Made by a program: the position numbers and the translations under genes
Shown: positions 1-8,441 of the stretch, piece by piece
How positions within the stretch are numbered: position 1 is the first letter of the stretch
Layout: each line of letters opens with the position of its first letter
Notes under the pieces: generated by a model
Told to the model about the DNA's origin: nothing
What the model saw: the letters and a program-made list of their open reading frames with translations, nothing else
Databases searched by the model: none
Assembly: GCF_000829055.1 (NCBI RefSeq)
Contig: NZ_AP012544.1
Span: forward strand, 1,054,001 to 1,118,000
Reading direction: 5' to 3'
DNA length: 64,000 bases
Source of the DNA: Lacticaseibacillus casei DSM 20011 = JCM 1134 = ATCC 393
GTDB lineage: Bacteria; Bacillota; Bacilli; Lactobacillales; Lactobacillaceae

Positions 1-497
1 AGCTGCCGTTAGTGGCGTTGTCCGCCTTGCGCGAATATTATTTTGGTGGTTTAGAAGGTGATCCAGGCAATGCCATTATGGCCCGGACGATTCGCCGTTA
101 TGGGCTGACAACGGCGTGGCGGGCTTGGGTCGGATCAAAACGTTTTCCGGGATTAGTCCGGTCAATTCGCAACGCCGATCCGACGCATCAAGCGGAAGAT
201 TTCCCCGATTTGTTAGCGCGCGCCCGCCAAGCCTTTGAGCAGGTGGATGCGCAGAGCCCGGATGACAGCGATATTTTGGTCGTCTCGCACGGCTTGCTTT
301 TAAGTGCTTTGATTTATCAGCTGGCACCTGATAAGCTGCCATTCAGCTTGTTGAAAAATACCAGCGTGACGCGAATTGATATTGTGAATCAGAAAATGCG
401 CGTCCGTGGCGTGAATCTGACGCGAGAACAGGACATTTTGGCCTTGCGCCATGATGAGCCGGAAACTGATGATGCCGCTAAAAATGAAGCGAAATGA
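1..497 (+). CDS. Histidine phosphatase (phosphoglycerate mutase-like), C-terminal part
   Basis: The reading frame is open to the left edge of the window (first full codon at base 3), so this is the C-terminal part of a gene that starts upstream. The stretch LREYYFGGLEG matches the conserved 'L.E..FG..EG' segment of the histidine phosphatase superfamily, and VVSHGLLLSALI carries the second catalytic His. The N-terminal RHG motif lies outside the window. The substrate cannot be told from sequence; many relatives are broad-specificity phosphatases. A second member of the family lies at 48899-49585. No clear terminator follows before the TetR promoter. Confidence 0.8.
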   Translation, partial: LPLVALSALREYYFGGLEGDPGNAIMARTIRRYGLTTAWRAWVGSKRFPGLVRSIRNADPTHQAEDFPDLLARARQAFEQVDAQSPDDSDILVVSHGLLLSALIYQLAPDKLPFSLLKNTSVTRIDIVNQKMRVRGVNLTREQDILALRHDEPETDDAAKNEAK

Positions 498-592
498 CGT
501 CAAGTTTGCTGGACGATTTTGATTCCGGTCTGATTTAAAATGTAAGGCGAAACGGTAATTTCGGACCTTTGACTGAAATTATCGTTTTTTGA

Positions 593-650
593 TTGCTTTT
601 TTGCGCGGCTCCGTCTATAATGACACCTTGTCATATGACGGATTGTCATA
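593..650 (+). promoter_or_regulatory. Promoter and double palindromic operator of the TetR/ABC exporter operon
   Basis: A -35 box TTGCTT (593-598) and a perfect -10 TATAAT (616-621) are spaced by 17 bases. Overlapping and just after the -10 are two inverted repeats: ATGACA-3-TGTCAT (620-634) and TATGAC-5-GTCATA (634-650), which share one base. A repressor bound here would cover the -10 and the start site, so autorepression by the adjacent TetR protein is the simple inference. Confidence 0.75.
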
Positions 651-702
651 ACCGAGCAGCAGCCAGCCGGGCTAAGGGACTCGGAGCAGAAAGGGGGTCG
701 CC

Positions 703-1359
703 ATGCCGAAAGCAACATTCTTCCGCTTGCCGGAAGCAAAACAACAGCGGTTAATGGACGCGGCGTATCAAGAATTTGCCCGCGCCCCATTTAATGAAAC
801 CAGTATTAGTAATATTATTAAGCATGCCGGCATTCCGCGCGGTAGTTACTATCAATATTTCGATGACAAGGCGGATCTGTATTTTTATTTATTGGAAACC
901 GTGCGGCAACGGACCGTTTTGACTTTGCAACAGGTCATGACGAAGCATCACGGCGATCTGTTTCCTGCCATGTCGGAATTTTTCGGCAAAACCATCACGG
1001 CACTGGCACATGGGCCGCATGCGGCTTTGTATCGGAACGTTTTTTTACACATGGATTTTCATAGCGCCGCCAAAATGGCCGGATCTAAGGCGCCGTTTCT
1101 AAAGCCGCATCATGGTCATCAAGAAATCCATGATTTCTTATTGACTAGCATTGATCGCAGTCGGCTTCGTATTCAGACAGATGATGAGGTCAGTTTACTG
1201 ATTCGTCAGATTGTCGGTATGTTCATGCAGACGATCGCCTATTATTATTCAAACCAGGCTGAAGGTAAGCCGATTACGGTCGCTGAACTCAAACGACGCA
1301 GCGATCAGCTTCTTGACTGGTTGCAATTTGGCGTTGCCCGTGATAAGAAACATCATTAG
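703..1359 (+). CDS. TetR/AcrR-family transcriptional regulator
   Basis: This 218-residue protein has an N-terminal TetR helix-turn-helix at about residues 10-55 (ISNIIKHAGIPRGSYYQYF, with the typical G.YYYF-like end) followed by an all-helical ligand domain. The start is ATG after AAGGGGG. It lies 59 bases ahead of two ABC exporter genes, and its promoter carries a double palindrome. It most likely represses itself and the exporter and is released by a toxic compound. The ligand is unknown. Confidence 0.9.
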   Translation: MPKATFFRLPEAKQQRLMDAAYQEFARAPFNETSISNIIKHAGIPRGSYYQYFDDKADLYFYLLETVRQRTVLTLQQVMTKHHGDLFPAMSEFFGKTITALAHGPHAALYRNVFLHMDFHSAAKMAGSKAPFLKPHHGHQEIHDFLLTSIDRSRLRIQTDDEVSLLIRQIVGMFMQTIAYYYSNQAEGKPITVAELKRRSDQLLDWLQFGVARDKKHH

Positions 1360-1418
1360 GCCGCGCACAACACCGGACTGCCTGTATGGGTCCGAAAAGC
1401 ATCTGTTAGGAGGAAATT

Positions 1419-3149
1419 ATGCTTAAACTTGCAAAAAAGCGCATGTCTGGCATAGCCGTTATTGGCGCTATTTTGTTCATGATTGTTCAGGTGATGAGCA
1501 ATTTATATTTGCCGAATCTGACGGCCGATATCGTTAACAACGGGGTTGCCAAAGGTGATATTGATTACATCTGGGCAACCGGTATGAAAATGATTTTGTT
1601 TGCTTTACTCAGCATTCTCGCTAGTGTGGGGAACGTTTTTTTGGCGTCGCGCACATCGCAAAAGCTGGGCCAAAAGTTACGGTCGGACATTTATCGCAAA
1701 GTCATTAACTATTCCCATGATGAAATGGATAAGGTTGGGACGAGCTCACTGATTACGCGAACGACCAATGACGTGACACAGATTCAAAACGTTTGGATGA
1801 TAATCTTGCGGATGATGATTATGGCGCCGATTATGTTAATTGGTGCTAGTTTCCTTGCCTACCAAAAGAGTCACACCCTGACCATGGTTTTCCTGATTAG
1901 CTTACCGCTGTTGGCGTTTTTCTTGCTGATCATCATGTATTTTGCGGTGCCATTGTTTAAGGCCATGCAGAAGAAAACCGATAATATCAACCTGGTGTTC
2001 CGGGAAGGACTCACCGGTGTGCGGGTTATTCGGGCTTTTCGGCAGGATGATTTTGAACAAAATCGGTTTGAAGGCGTCAACCAGGACTATACGCATAATG
2101 CGGTCAAAGTCTTCTCGATTATTGCAGCAGTTTTCCCTGTGATGACGCTGATCATGAGCGGTACGAATATCGGGATTACTTGGTGGGGCGGTAATTTAAT
2201 TGCCCAGCAGGCACTGGAAACCGGGAACCTGATCGCGTTTATGACTTATGCGATGCAGATTCTGATGAGCTTCATGATGCTGTCCATGATCTTTGTTTTC
2301 ATTCCCCGGGCGCAGGCTTCAGCGGCTCGTCTGAATGACGTTTTGGCCCAGGAAAGTCGGATCACCACACCGGCATCACCGAAAACCTTGGATACCGCTA
2401 ACCCTGACTTGGCATTTGATCATGTTCAGTTTCGTTATCATCACGCTGAAGAACCAGCGTTGCGCGATATCGACGTTCATGTTAAAGGTGGCCAGACGAT
2501 GGCGATTATCGGCGGTACCGGGAGCGGTAAAACCACGATGGTCAATCTCATCCCGCGCTTTTACGATGCTGAAAAAGGGGCGGTCCGAGTCGATGGCGAA
2601 GATGTTAAAAACGTCGACTTGAAGAAGCTGCATGAAGCAGTCGCGTTTGTACCGCAAAAAGCCAATCTGTTTACCGGAACCGTTCGTGACAACATGAAAT
2701 ACGGGAATGAAAACGCGACAGATGATGATATTTGGCACGCATTAGATATTGCCCAAGCACGTGATTTCATCGAAAGCAATCCTGAAGGTCTGGATTACCA
2801 GGTGGAACAAGGCGGCGGTAACTTCTCCGGTGGCCAGCGTCAACGTTTGGCCATCGCGCGTGCTTTGGTGAAGGATGCTTCGATCTACGTCTTTGATGAT
2901 TCGTTTTCAGCCTTGGACTTCAAAACCGATGCCAATTTACGAGCAGCTTTGAAAGCCGATAAAAAAATTCAAACCAAAGTCGTTGTGATTGTTGGCCAGC
3001 GAGTTTCTACGGTTGCCGATGCTGACACGATTGTTGTCTTGGATGAAGGCAAAATGGTCGGCAAAGGCACTCACGCTGAGTTGAAAGCCTCCAACCCAAC
3101 TTATCAGGAAATTATCAAGTCACAGATTCGGGAAGGAGACGAGAAATAA
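1419..3149 (+). CDS. ABC exporter half-transporter, subunit with degenerate ATP site
   Basis: This 576-residue fused permease-ATPase is of the ABCB/BmrC-LmrC type. The six-helix membrane domain fills about residues 1-310, and the nucleotide-binding domain follows with Walker A GGTGSGKTT and signature NFSGGQRQRLAIARAL. Two key residues are altered: the Walker B region reads FDDSFSALD, with Asp where the catalytic Glu normally stands, and the H-loop reads VGQRVSTV, with Gln in place of His. This pattern marks the non-hydrolysing site of heterodimeric exporters. The stop overlaps the start of the partner gene by one base (TAATG), so translation is coupled. The start ATG follows AGGAGG. It likely acts in drug or peptide efflux at the cell membrane. 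Confidence 0.92.
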   Translation: MLKLAKKRMSGIAVIGAILFMIVQVMSNLYLPNLTADIVNNGVAKGDIDYIWATGMKMILFALLSILASVGNVFLASRTSQKLGQKLRSDIYRKVINYSHDEMDKVGTSSLITRTTNDVTQIQNVWMIILRMMIMAPIMLIGASFLAYQKSHTLTMVFLISLPLLAFFLLIIMYFAVPLFKAMQKKTDNINLVFREGLTGVRVIRAFRQDDFEQNRFEGVNQDYTHNAVKVFSIIAAVFPVMTLIMSGTNIGITWWGGNLIAQQALETGNLIAFMTYAMQILMSFMMLSMIFVFIPRAQASAARLNDVLAQESRITTPASPKTLDTANPDLAFDHVQFRYHHAEEPALRDIDVHVKGGQTMAIIGGTGSGKTTMVNLIPRFYDAEKGAVRVDGEDVKNVDLKKLHEAVAFVPQKANLFTGTVRDNMKYGNENATDDDIWHALDIAQARDFIESNPEGLDYQVEQGGGNFSGGQRQRLAIARALVKDASIYVFDDSFSALDFKTDANLRAALKADKKIQTKVVVIVGQRVSTVADADTIVVLDEGKMVGKGTHAELKASNPTYQEIIKSQIREGDEK

Positions 3150-5035
3150 TGGCAGACAATCAAAAATCCGCAACCAAGCGGCCATCATCCGGTCCACGAA
3201 TGAGGCCAGGTGGTCGAGCCGGTCTCGTTGAAAAGCCGAAAAACTTCTGGAAAACGACCGGGCGGCTATTTGGGTATATGCGTAACCGCCTGATCGGTAT
3301 TATCGCCGTGCTGGTTCTAGCCATTGCCTCAACGGTTTTTCAGATTCGTACGCCGAAGATTTTAGGTGAAGCAACGACCGAAATCTTTAAAGGTGTCATG
3401 AAGGGCCAGGCGGAGCAAAAAGCCGGGATAGCGGTCGGCAGTTACCCGATCGATTTTGACAAGATCAAGCACATTATTCTGATCGTGTTGATCCTTTATC
3501 TGGGCAGCGCCTTATTCAGCTTCTTGCAGCAGTTCATCATGACGCGAATTTCGCAGAACACGGTTTACCAGCTGCGAAAAGATCTGAAATACAAGATGAA
3601 AACTGTTCCGATCAAGTATTATGATACCCACAGCAATGGGGACATTATGTCACGGGCGATCAACGATATGGATAATATCGCATCGACTTTGCAACAGAGC
3701 CTCACGCAAATGGTCACGAGTGCCGTTATGTTTGTCGGAACCATCTGGATGATGCTCACCATTTCCTGGAAACTGACCTTGATCGCACTGGTGACGATCC
3801 CGCTTGGGTTAATTGTTGTCGGCATCGTTGCTCCGAAGTCACAGCGCTTCTTTGCTGCTCAGCAAAAGGCACTGGGGTTATTGAACAACCAAGTTGAAGA
3901 GACTTACGGCGGCCAGGTCATTATTAAGAGTTTCAACCGTGAAGATGATGAGGTTCGCGACTTTGAAGGCCAAAACCAGGCGTTTTACGACGCAGCATGG
4001 AAGGCTCAGTTTGTTTCCGGGATCATCATGCCTTTGATGATTTTCCTTAATAACATTGGTTACGTTTTTGTGGCGATCATGGGCGGGATCGAAGTTTCCA
4101 ACGGGACCATCACCTTGGGGAATGTTCAAGCCTTCTTGCAATATATGCAACAGTTCTCCCAGCCAATCTCACAACTGGCTAATTTGGCGAATACGATTCA
4201 GTCGACCATTGCCAGTGCAGAACGGATTTTCGCCGTGTTGGACGAAGACGATATGCAAGACAATCCGTCCGGTGTGCCGGCAGTGCCGAATGATCCGAAC
4301 AAATTGGTCATGGATCATGTCCAGTTTGGCTATACGCCGGATACGCTGTTACTGAAAGATTATAATCTGCAAGTGAAGCCTGGGCAGATGGTGGCGATTG
4401 TCGGGCCAACCGGTGCTGGGAAAACGACCATTATCAACTTGCTGGAACGCTTCTACGATATCAGCGGCGGTTCAATCCGGCTGAATGGGACGGATACCCG
4501 TGACATGAAACGGGAAGATGTTCGGTCGCATTTTGCCATGGTGCTTCAGGATACCTGGCTGTTTACCGGCACGATTTGGGATAATCTGAAATACGGTCGC
4601 GAAGATGCCACGGATGATGAAGTGCTTGCCGCAGCCAAAGCAGCGCATGTTGATAATTTTGTGCGCCAGTTGCCGGATGGGTACAATACGATTCTGAATG
4701 AAGAAGCCTCCAACATTTCCCAAGGGCAGCGGCAGTTGCTGACGATTGCCCGGGCATTTGTCGCAGATCCGGAAATTCTGATTTTGGACGAGGCGACGAG
4801 TTCTGTCGATACGCGAACCGAAATTCATATTCAACACGCGATGAATCGCTTGCTGACCGACCGAACCAGTTTCGTTGTTGCCCACCGGCTATCGACCATT
4901 CGTGACGCCGACAATATCATCGTGATGAATCACGGCTCGATTGTTGAAACCGGCAACCACGACGAATTGATGGCGAAGAATGGCTTCTATGCGGACTTGT
5001 ACAACAGCCAGTTCAGTGGCAACGTTGCAATTTAG
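3149..5035 (+). CDS. ABC exporter half-transporter, catalytic subunit
   Basis: This 628-residue permease-ATPase is the partner of the preceding gene. It has a basic N-terminal tail of about 40 residues rich in Pro and Arg, a six-helix membrane domain, and an ATPase with Walker A GPTGAGKTT, Walker B ILDEATSSVD (catalytic Glu present) and H-loop VVAHRLSTI. Its signature reads NISQGQRQL, with SQGQ instead of SGGQ. The consensus site therefore pairs this Walker A/B with the first subunit's SGGQ, and the degenerate site pairs this SQGQ with the first subunit's altered Walker B, as in LmrCD and BmrCD. The start ATG overlaps the upstream stop. Confidence 0.93.
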   Translation: MADNQKSATKRPSSGPRMRPGGRAGLVEKPKNFWKTTGRLFGYMRNRLIGIIAVLVLAIASTVFQIRTPKILGEATTEIFKGVMKGQAEQKAGIAVGSYPIDFDKIKHIILIVLILYLGSALFSFLQQFIMTRISQNTVYQLRKDLKYKMKTVPIKYYDTHSNGDIMSRAINDMDNIASTLQQSLTQMVTSAVMFVGTIWMMLTISWKLTLIALVTIPLGLIVVGIVAPKSQRFFAAQQKALGLLNNQVEETYGGQVIIKSFNREDDEVRDFEGQNQAFYDAAWKAQFVSGIIMPLMIFLNNIGYVFVAIMGGIEVSNGTITLGNVQAFLQYMQQFSQPISQLANLANTIQSTIASAERIFAVLDEDDMQDNPSGVPAVPNDPNKLVMDHVQFGYTPDTLLLKDYNLQVKPGQMVAIVGPTGAGKTTIINLLERFYDISGGSIRLNGTDTRDMKREDVRSHFAMVLQDTWLFTGTIWDNLKYGREDATDDEVLAAAKAAHVDNFVRQLPDGYNTILNEEASNISQGQRQLLTIARAFVADPEILILDEATSSVDTRTEIHIQHAMNRLLTDRTSFVVAHRLSTIRDADNIIVMNHGSIVETGNHDELMAKNGFYADLYNSQFSGNVAI

Positions 5036-5088
5036 TTTTCTTATGAATCGTGATTGTGTTGCAGGTTAAAGTTTAACTGGATGCGATT

Positions 5089-5137
5089 AAAAAAATAGCC
5101 TCAGAGAGACGAACATGATCTCCCTGAGGTTATTTTT
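5089..5137. terminator. Bidirectional terminator between convergent genes
   Basis: An A-rich stretch, an imperfect stem (TAGCCTCAGAGAG with CTCCCTGAGGTTA) and a T run lie between the exporter operon and the convergent reductase gene, so it can serve both. Confidence 0.75.
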
Positions 5138-5160
5138 GTACATAATCGTGGCTGTGCTGA

Positions 5161-5919
5161 TTAACGCCGCTTGTGACGCATGAAGGTCGCATAATGCAGC
5201 AAACAAGCGAGTAGGACGAAGAAGATCACGACAAAACTGACATAGCGCCACCAGAAATTAGTCGCCACTCCCGGTAAAACTTGCTGAATGCCCATGGTGG
5301 CCAAGGCCATGATCGCAATCATGCCAAATAATAATATGTAACGTTTCAAAGTCTCATCATCCTTCTTTTTAAAAGTCGCGAGTTTCGTGCCCAGTGCGTG
5401 CGCCTGATTGATTTTGGCTTCCGGTAAGGTCGTCATGCCCCAAGTATGCGGGAGCACCAATTCGGCAATCTTATGGACACCAGCCGCCGTCATTGCCTTG
5501 TCAATCGCCACCAAAGTCGCGTCGGTTTGATGCGTAAACGTGTTGTCCAAAGCAGTGGCAAAACAGCTGGTCACACTGACATAATGCTTGTCCTTGAAAA
5601 TGCCGGGAAGCGTATCGCCTTCTTTGGTCATGCGTGTCATCCGGTGACGCATGCAGTCAAGCAATTGCTTGAACTGACCGGCGACCGTACCGAAGTAGGT
5701 TGGGGTGCCTAAAACCCACACATCGGCGCTTTTTAGCTTGGCTTCAAGTTCGTCCAGTATCGGATTGGCCTGATCAGAAACGTCCGGCCGAATCTGGTAT
5801 TGATTTAAATCAACAAATTCAGTGGTGGCAGGCGCAGCCACACCGGATAAAACGACCTTAACCAAACTCGCCGTCAGCCCGTTGGCATCTTGTCCACCGT
5901 ATATACCTAATATTTTCAT
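5161..5919 (-). CDS. Flavodoxin-like NAD(P)H/FMN reductase with C-terminal membrane anchor
   Basis: Residues 1-190 look like an NADPH-dependent FMN reductase or flavodoxin-like fold: an N-terminal beta strand MKILGIYGG leading to the phosphate-binding region, and VWVLGTPTYFGTVAGQFKQLLD, the typical 'P.Y....g..K..lD' segment. The last 60 residues add two strongly hydrophobic segments (ILLFGMIAIMALATMGI and VSFVVIFFVLLACLLHYA) and a basic tail, predicting a membrane-tethered enzyme. I chose ATG at 5919, 10 bases after AGGAGG. An upstream in-frame TTG at 5928 lies one base from that Shine-Dalgarno and is unlikely. Substrate and electron acceptor are unknown. The palindromic repeat at 5936 ends one base before the AGGAGG. 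Confidence 0.75.
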   Translation of the reverse strand: MKILGIYGGQDANGLTASLVKVVLSGVAAPATTEFVDLNQYQIRPDVSDQANPILDELEAKLKSADVWVLGTPTYFGTVAGQFKQLLDCMRHRMTRMTKEGDTLPGIFKDKHYVSVTSCFATALDNTFTHQTDATLVAIDKAMTAAGVHKIAELVLPHTWGMTTLPEAKINQAHALGTKLATFKKKDDETLKRYILLFGMIAIMALATMGIQQVLPGVATNFWWRYVSFVVIFFVLLACLLHYATFMRHKRR

Positions 5920-5935
5920 GTAAAACAAACCTCCT

Positions 5936-6052
5936 GAGCGTGAACCGGCGCGGGTAGAAGCCGGAGTGTAAGTGGCCTTGGGCGTTATGGTCGGTCTTTG
6001 ACCATTGCGACCAAGGTCCTTACACGCAGGATTCTGCGCCGGTGAACGCGTT
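5936..6052 (+). repeat. Dispersed hairpin repeat, copy A
   Basis: About 117 bases able to fold into one long imperfect hairpin: CCGGCGC pairs with GCGCCGG near the base, GTGTAAG with CTTACAC and CCTTGG with CCAAGG in the middle, and ATGGTC with GACCAT at the tip. It is directly followed in tandem by copy B. Read on the minus strand, it ends at CACGCTC just before the Shine-Dalgarno of the reductase gene. Confidence 0.9.
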
Positions 6053-6058
6053 AAAGTG

Positions 6059-6175
6059 GAGCGTGAGCCAGCCCGATTAGAAACCGGAGCATAAGTGGCC
6101 TTGGGCGTGATGGCCCGGCCTTGGCCATTGCGACCAAGGTTCTTATGTGCAGGTTTCTGGGCTGGCTAGCGCGTT
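6059..6175 (+). repeat. Dispersed hairpin repeat, copy B
   Basis: A tandem, same-orientation partner of copy A, with compensated arms: CCAGCCC/GGGCTGG replaces CCGGCGC/GCGCCGG, and AGAAACC pairs with GGTTTCT. A further fragment of the family's end (GGGCGTGAGCC) begins at 6182. Confidence 0.9.
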
Positions 6176-6322
6176 AAAGTGGGGCGTGAGCCCGTTTCTT
6201 CACCGCTTTTTCGCGCATCCCCACTATCTATAACTGTAAGAAAAATAACAAGACTTGGCAAGCACATTTACGAGTCGTAACCAGCAAAGAAACCGCCACT
6301 GTTTCAAATCACAAGCTTTTTG

Positions 6323-6352
6323 TTGGCAAAAAATGAGCTGACTCATTATGCT
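6323..6352 (+). promoter_or_regulatory. Putative promoter of the VOC dioxygenase gene
   Basis: TTGGCA (323-328) and TATGCT (347-352) are spaced by 18 bases, about 70 bases before the start codon. Apart from the repeats, nothing else was recognised in the 5930-6420 gap. Confidence 0.4.
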
Positions 6353-6420
6353 GATGGCAACAGACCGAATTGGGAAGCTGGAACTCAATCGGTGCTTAAA
6401 CAGACAAGGAGCGGATGAAC

Positions 6421-7287
6421 ATGGCAGGGATTGCATTGCCAGAAGAAACGCGTGTGGATTTTATTGCACTTAAAGTTGCTAATTTGGCCAAGGAGAGCCA
6501 ATGGTATCAGCAGATTGCCCGATTGGATTTGTTGCGCCAAAATGGCGATACGATTTATTTGGGAACCCGGATTAATCAACAGGTTTTGGTTGTCTTGCAT
6601 CAAATTAAGGGACTCTCACCGCAGAAACCGGTGACGGGATTGGATCATTTTGCGATTTTGCTGCCAAATCCGGGGGCGCTGGGTGCAGCGTATCGGATCG
6701 TGAAGCAGGATCAGCCAGTAACGAAGGCTTTTCAAACCGGTTATCAGCAAGGCTTTTTGGCTAAGGATCCGGAAGGCAATGGCGTTGCGTTTACGATTGA
6801 TCGCGCGATTGAGCAGTATCAAGAGGAACGACAGTACAACTGGGAAGATGAAACCGAAGAAGCCATTGATCCGGCTGAAATCGGTAAACATGCGGCGCGG
6901 GATTATGGTCGGTTGCCTTCCGGGACGACCATTGGTTACGTTCAGTTTCGGGTGGCGGACTTGGCCAGCACCAGTCACTATCTGGAAGACGGACTCGGTT
7001 TTCGGGAAAAGCCTAGCCCCAATACCGGCGAAGTCTTTTTGGCTGCAGGTGATTATCGTCACCACATTGGTATTAATTTGCGGCTAGAAGCGACGTTATT
7101 ATTGCCGACGCCTGATATGTATGGGTTGGATTATGTGAGTTTTATTTTGCCAGACAAAATGGCGATGGAGAATATCTTGATGAACCTTGATGCAGCCGGG
7201 CTAACGGACTACGATTATCATCATGAGAATCAATTTTTGATGATTGCCGGTCCCAATCGGCTCACGCTGTGGTTCCGCGTGGCGTAG
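6421..7287 (+). CDS. VOC-family (glyoxalase/extradiol dioxygenase-like) protein
   Basis: 288 residues with two tandem VOC halves, as in CatE-type catechol 2,3-dioxygenases. The first half covers about residues 10-130 and contains GLDHFAILLP and the exit motif LAKDPEGNGVAF. The second starts near GYVQFRVADL and contains the EVFLAAGDYRHHIGINL region. Metal-binding His/Glu positions are suggested but not proved. The start is ATG at 6421, nine bases after AAGGAG; the ATG at 6415 is too close to it. Such genes in lactobacilli are often annotated as glyoxalase or catechol dioxygenase without a known substrate. The gene is followed closely by a serine hydrolase. Confidence 0.8.
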   Translation: MAGIALPEETRVDFIALKVANLAKESQWYQQIARLDLLRQNGDTIYLGTRINQQVLVVLHQIKGLSPQKPVTGLDHFAILLPNPGALGAAYRIVKQDQPVTKAFQTGYQQGFLAKDPEGNGVAFTIDRAIEQYQEERQYNWEDETEEAIDPAEIGKHAARDYGRLPSGTTIGYVQFRVADLASTSHYLEDGLGFREKPSPNTGEVFLAAGDYRHHIGINLRLEATLLLPTPDMYGLDYVSFILPDKMAMENILMNLDAAGLTDYDYHHENQFLMIAGPNRLTLWFRVA

Positions 7288-7322
7288 TATGGTTGTGACT
7301 CGGCGTCGGGAAGAAGGCCAGA

Positions 7323-8336
7323 ATGGATTTTCAAGCGATCACGGCGGAGCTGCAGGCGTGGGTGGCCGGACGCATCATACCCGGATTTAGTGTGGCGCTT
7401 ATGACGGGAAAAGATGTGCAAAGCCGAGTGGACGGCGATGCGCAGTGGCAACCCACGCCAGCACCGTTGCGGCCGGGGATGCTTTATGATGTCGCGTCCC
7501 TGACGAAGGTTATCGGCACCACCACCGTCTTTTTACAGGCCTGGGATCAGAAACTGGTTGCGCCGGAGATGCCTTTGAAGCGGTTTTTGCCGGCGTTTCC
7601 GCATGCCACCACATTTCGGCAGGCATTGACGCACACGTCTGGGCTGGAAGGCTATATTCCGCACCGTGATGACTTGCCGGCGCCAGCGTTGAAACACGCC
7701 CTCATGACGCAATTGGCCGTCACAGATGAAGTCGATGCTAAAGTGGTTTATCGGGATGTGAATTTGTTGCTGGTCGGATGGGCCTTGGAACAGATCTATC
7801 ACCAACCGATTCAAACGCTTATCACGCAACAGGTTCTGCGTCCACTTGGCTTGCCCAAAGCAACGTTTCAACCGGATCCGGAACAGTGTGTGCCAACGAC
7901 TTACGATCCGAGTGCCGGCTTGCGGCGCGGGGTCGTGCATGATCCTAAAAGTGCCATCTTGGGGCGGCATAGCGGGGCGGCCGGCTTGTTTGCGAGTCTA
8001 GCCGACTTGGAGATGTTCACGCAATACTTCTTTGGGCAAAAGCAGGCATCGGCATGGCCTGATCACGCCCAGCAGCTAACCCGTGACTGGACGGCCCATC
8101 AGCTCGGTCGCAGCCTTGGCTGGGATCTGCGGCGTGATGCTCAGGGGCGGCTGTGGTTGTACCATACGGGCTATACCGGTACTTTCTGGCTCATTCAGCC
8201 GCAAAGTCAACTGGCACTGATCGTGTTGACAAACCGCGTCCATCCACAGCCTAATCGCGAGTTTCTGAGCAAACGCGACCAACTCGTGCAACGCTTTTTG
8301 GCGGATCAGCCAGATACAGGGACAGCCGAGTCCTGA
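7323..8336 (+). CDS. Beta-lactamase-fold serine hydrolase (class C/PBP4*-like)
   Basis: This 337-residue protein has the SxxK nucleophile motif in VASLTKVIGTT (near residue 60), a Tyr-containing YRDVNLLLVG segment at the position of the YxN motif, and HTGYTGT near the C-terminus in place of KTG. No signal peptide is visible, so it is probably cytoplasmic. Relatives include esterases and D-aminopeptidases as well as penicillin-recognising enzymes; the substrate is unknown. Its ATG follows AAGAAGG and lies 36 bases after the VOC gene, so the two may be cotranscribed. Confidence 0.85.
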   Translation: MDFQAITAELQAWVAGRIIPGFSVALMTGKDVQSRVDGDAQWQPTPAPLRPGMLYDVASLTKVIGTTTVFLQAWDQKLVAPEMPLKRFLPAFPHATTFRQALTHTSGLEGYIPHRDDLPAPALKHALMTQLAVTDEVDAKVVYRDVNLLLVGWALEQIYHQPIQTLITQQVLRPLGLPKATFQPDPEQCVPTTYDPSAGLRRGVVHDPKSAILGRHSGAAGLFASLADLEMFTQYFFGQKQASAWPDHAQQLTRDWTAHQLGRSLGWDLRRDAQGRLWLYHTGYTGTFWLIQPQSQLALIVLTNRVHPQPNREFLSKRDQLVQRFLADQPDTGTAES

Positions 8337-8374
8337 ACGAAGGAAGAATAACTGGCCAATCGTGGCAAAGCAGC

Positions 8375-8412
8375 AAAAAAACAGGACCTTTGACAGTCAG
8401 GTCCTGTTTTTT
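8375..8412. terminator. Bidirectional terminator
   Basis: A perfect stem AACAGGACCT/AGGTCCTGTT flanked by A and T runs, placed between the convergent hydrolase and murT genes. Confidence 0.9.
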
Positions 8413-8441
8413 GATACAACGATGGCGTTTATAGGCTCAAC

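Noticed and set aside
2376..2738. A 120-codon minus-strand ORF inside the first ABC subunit.
   Set aside because: A shadow of the strongly supported exporter gene; no family features.
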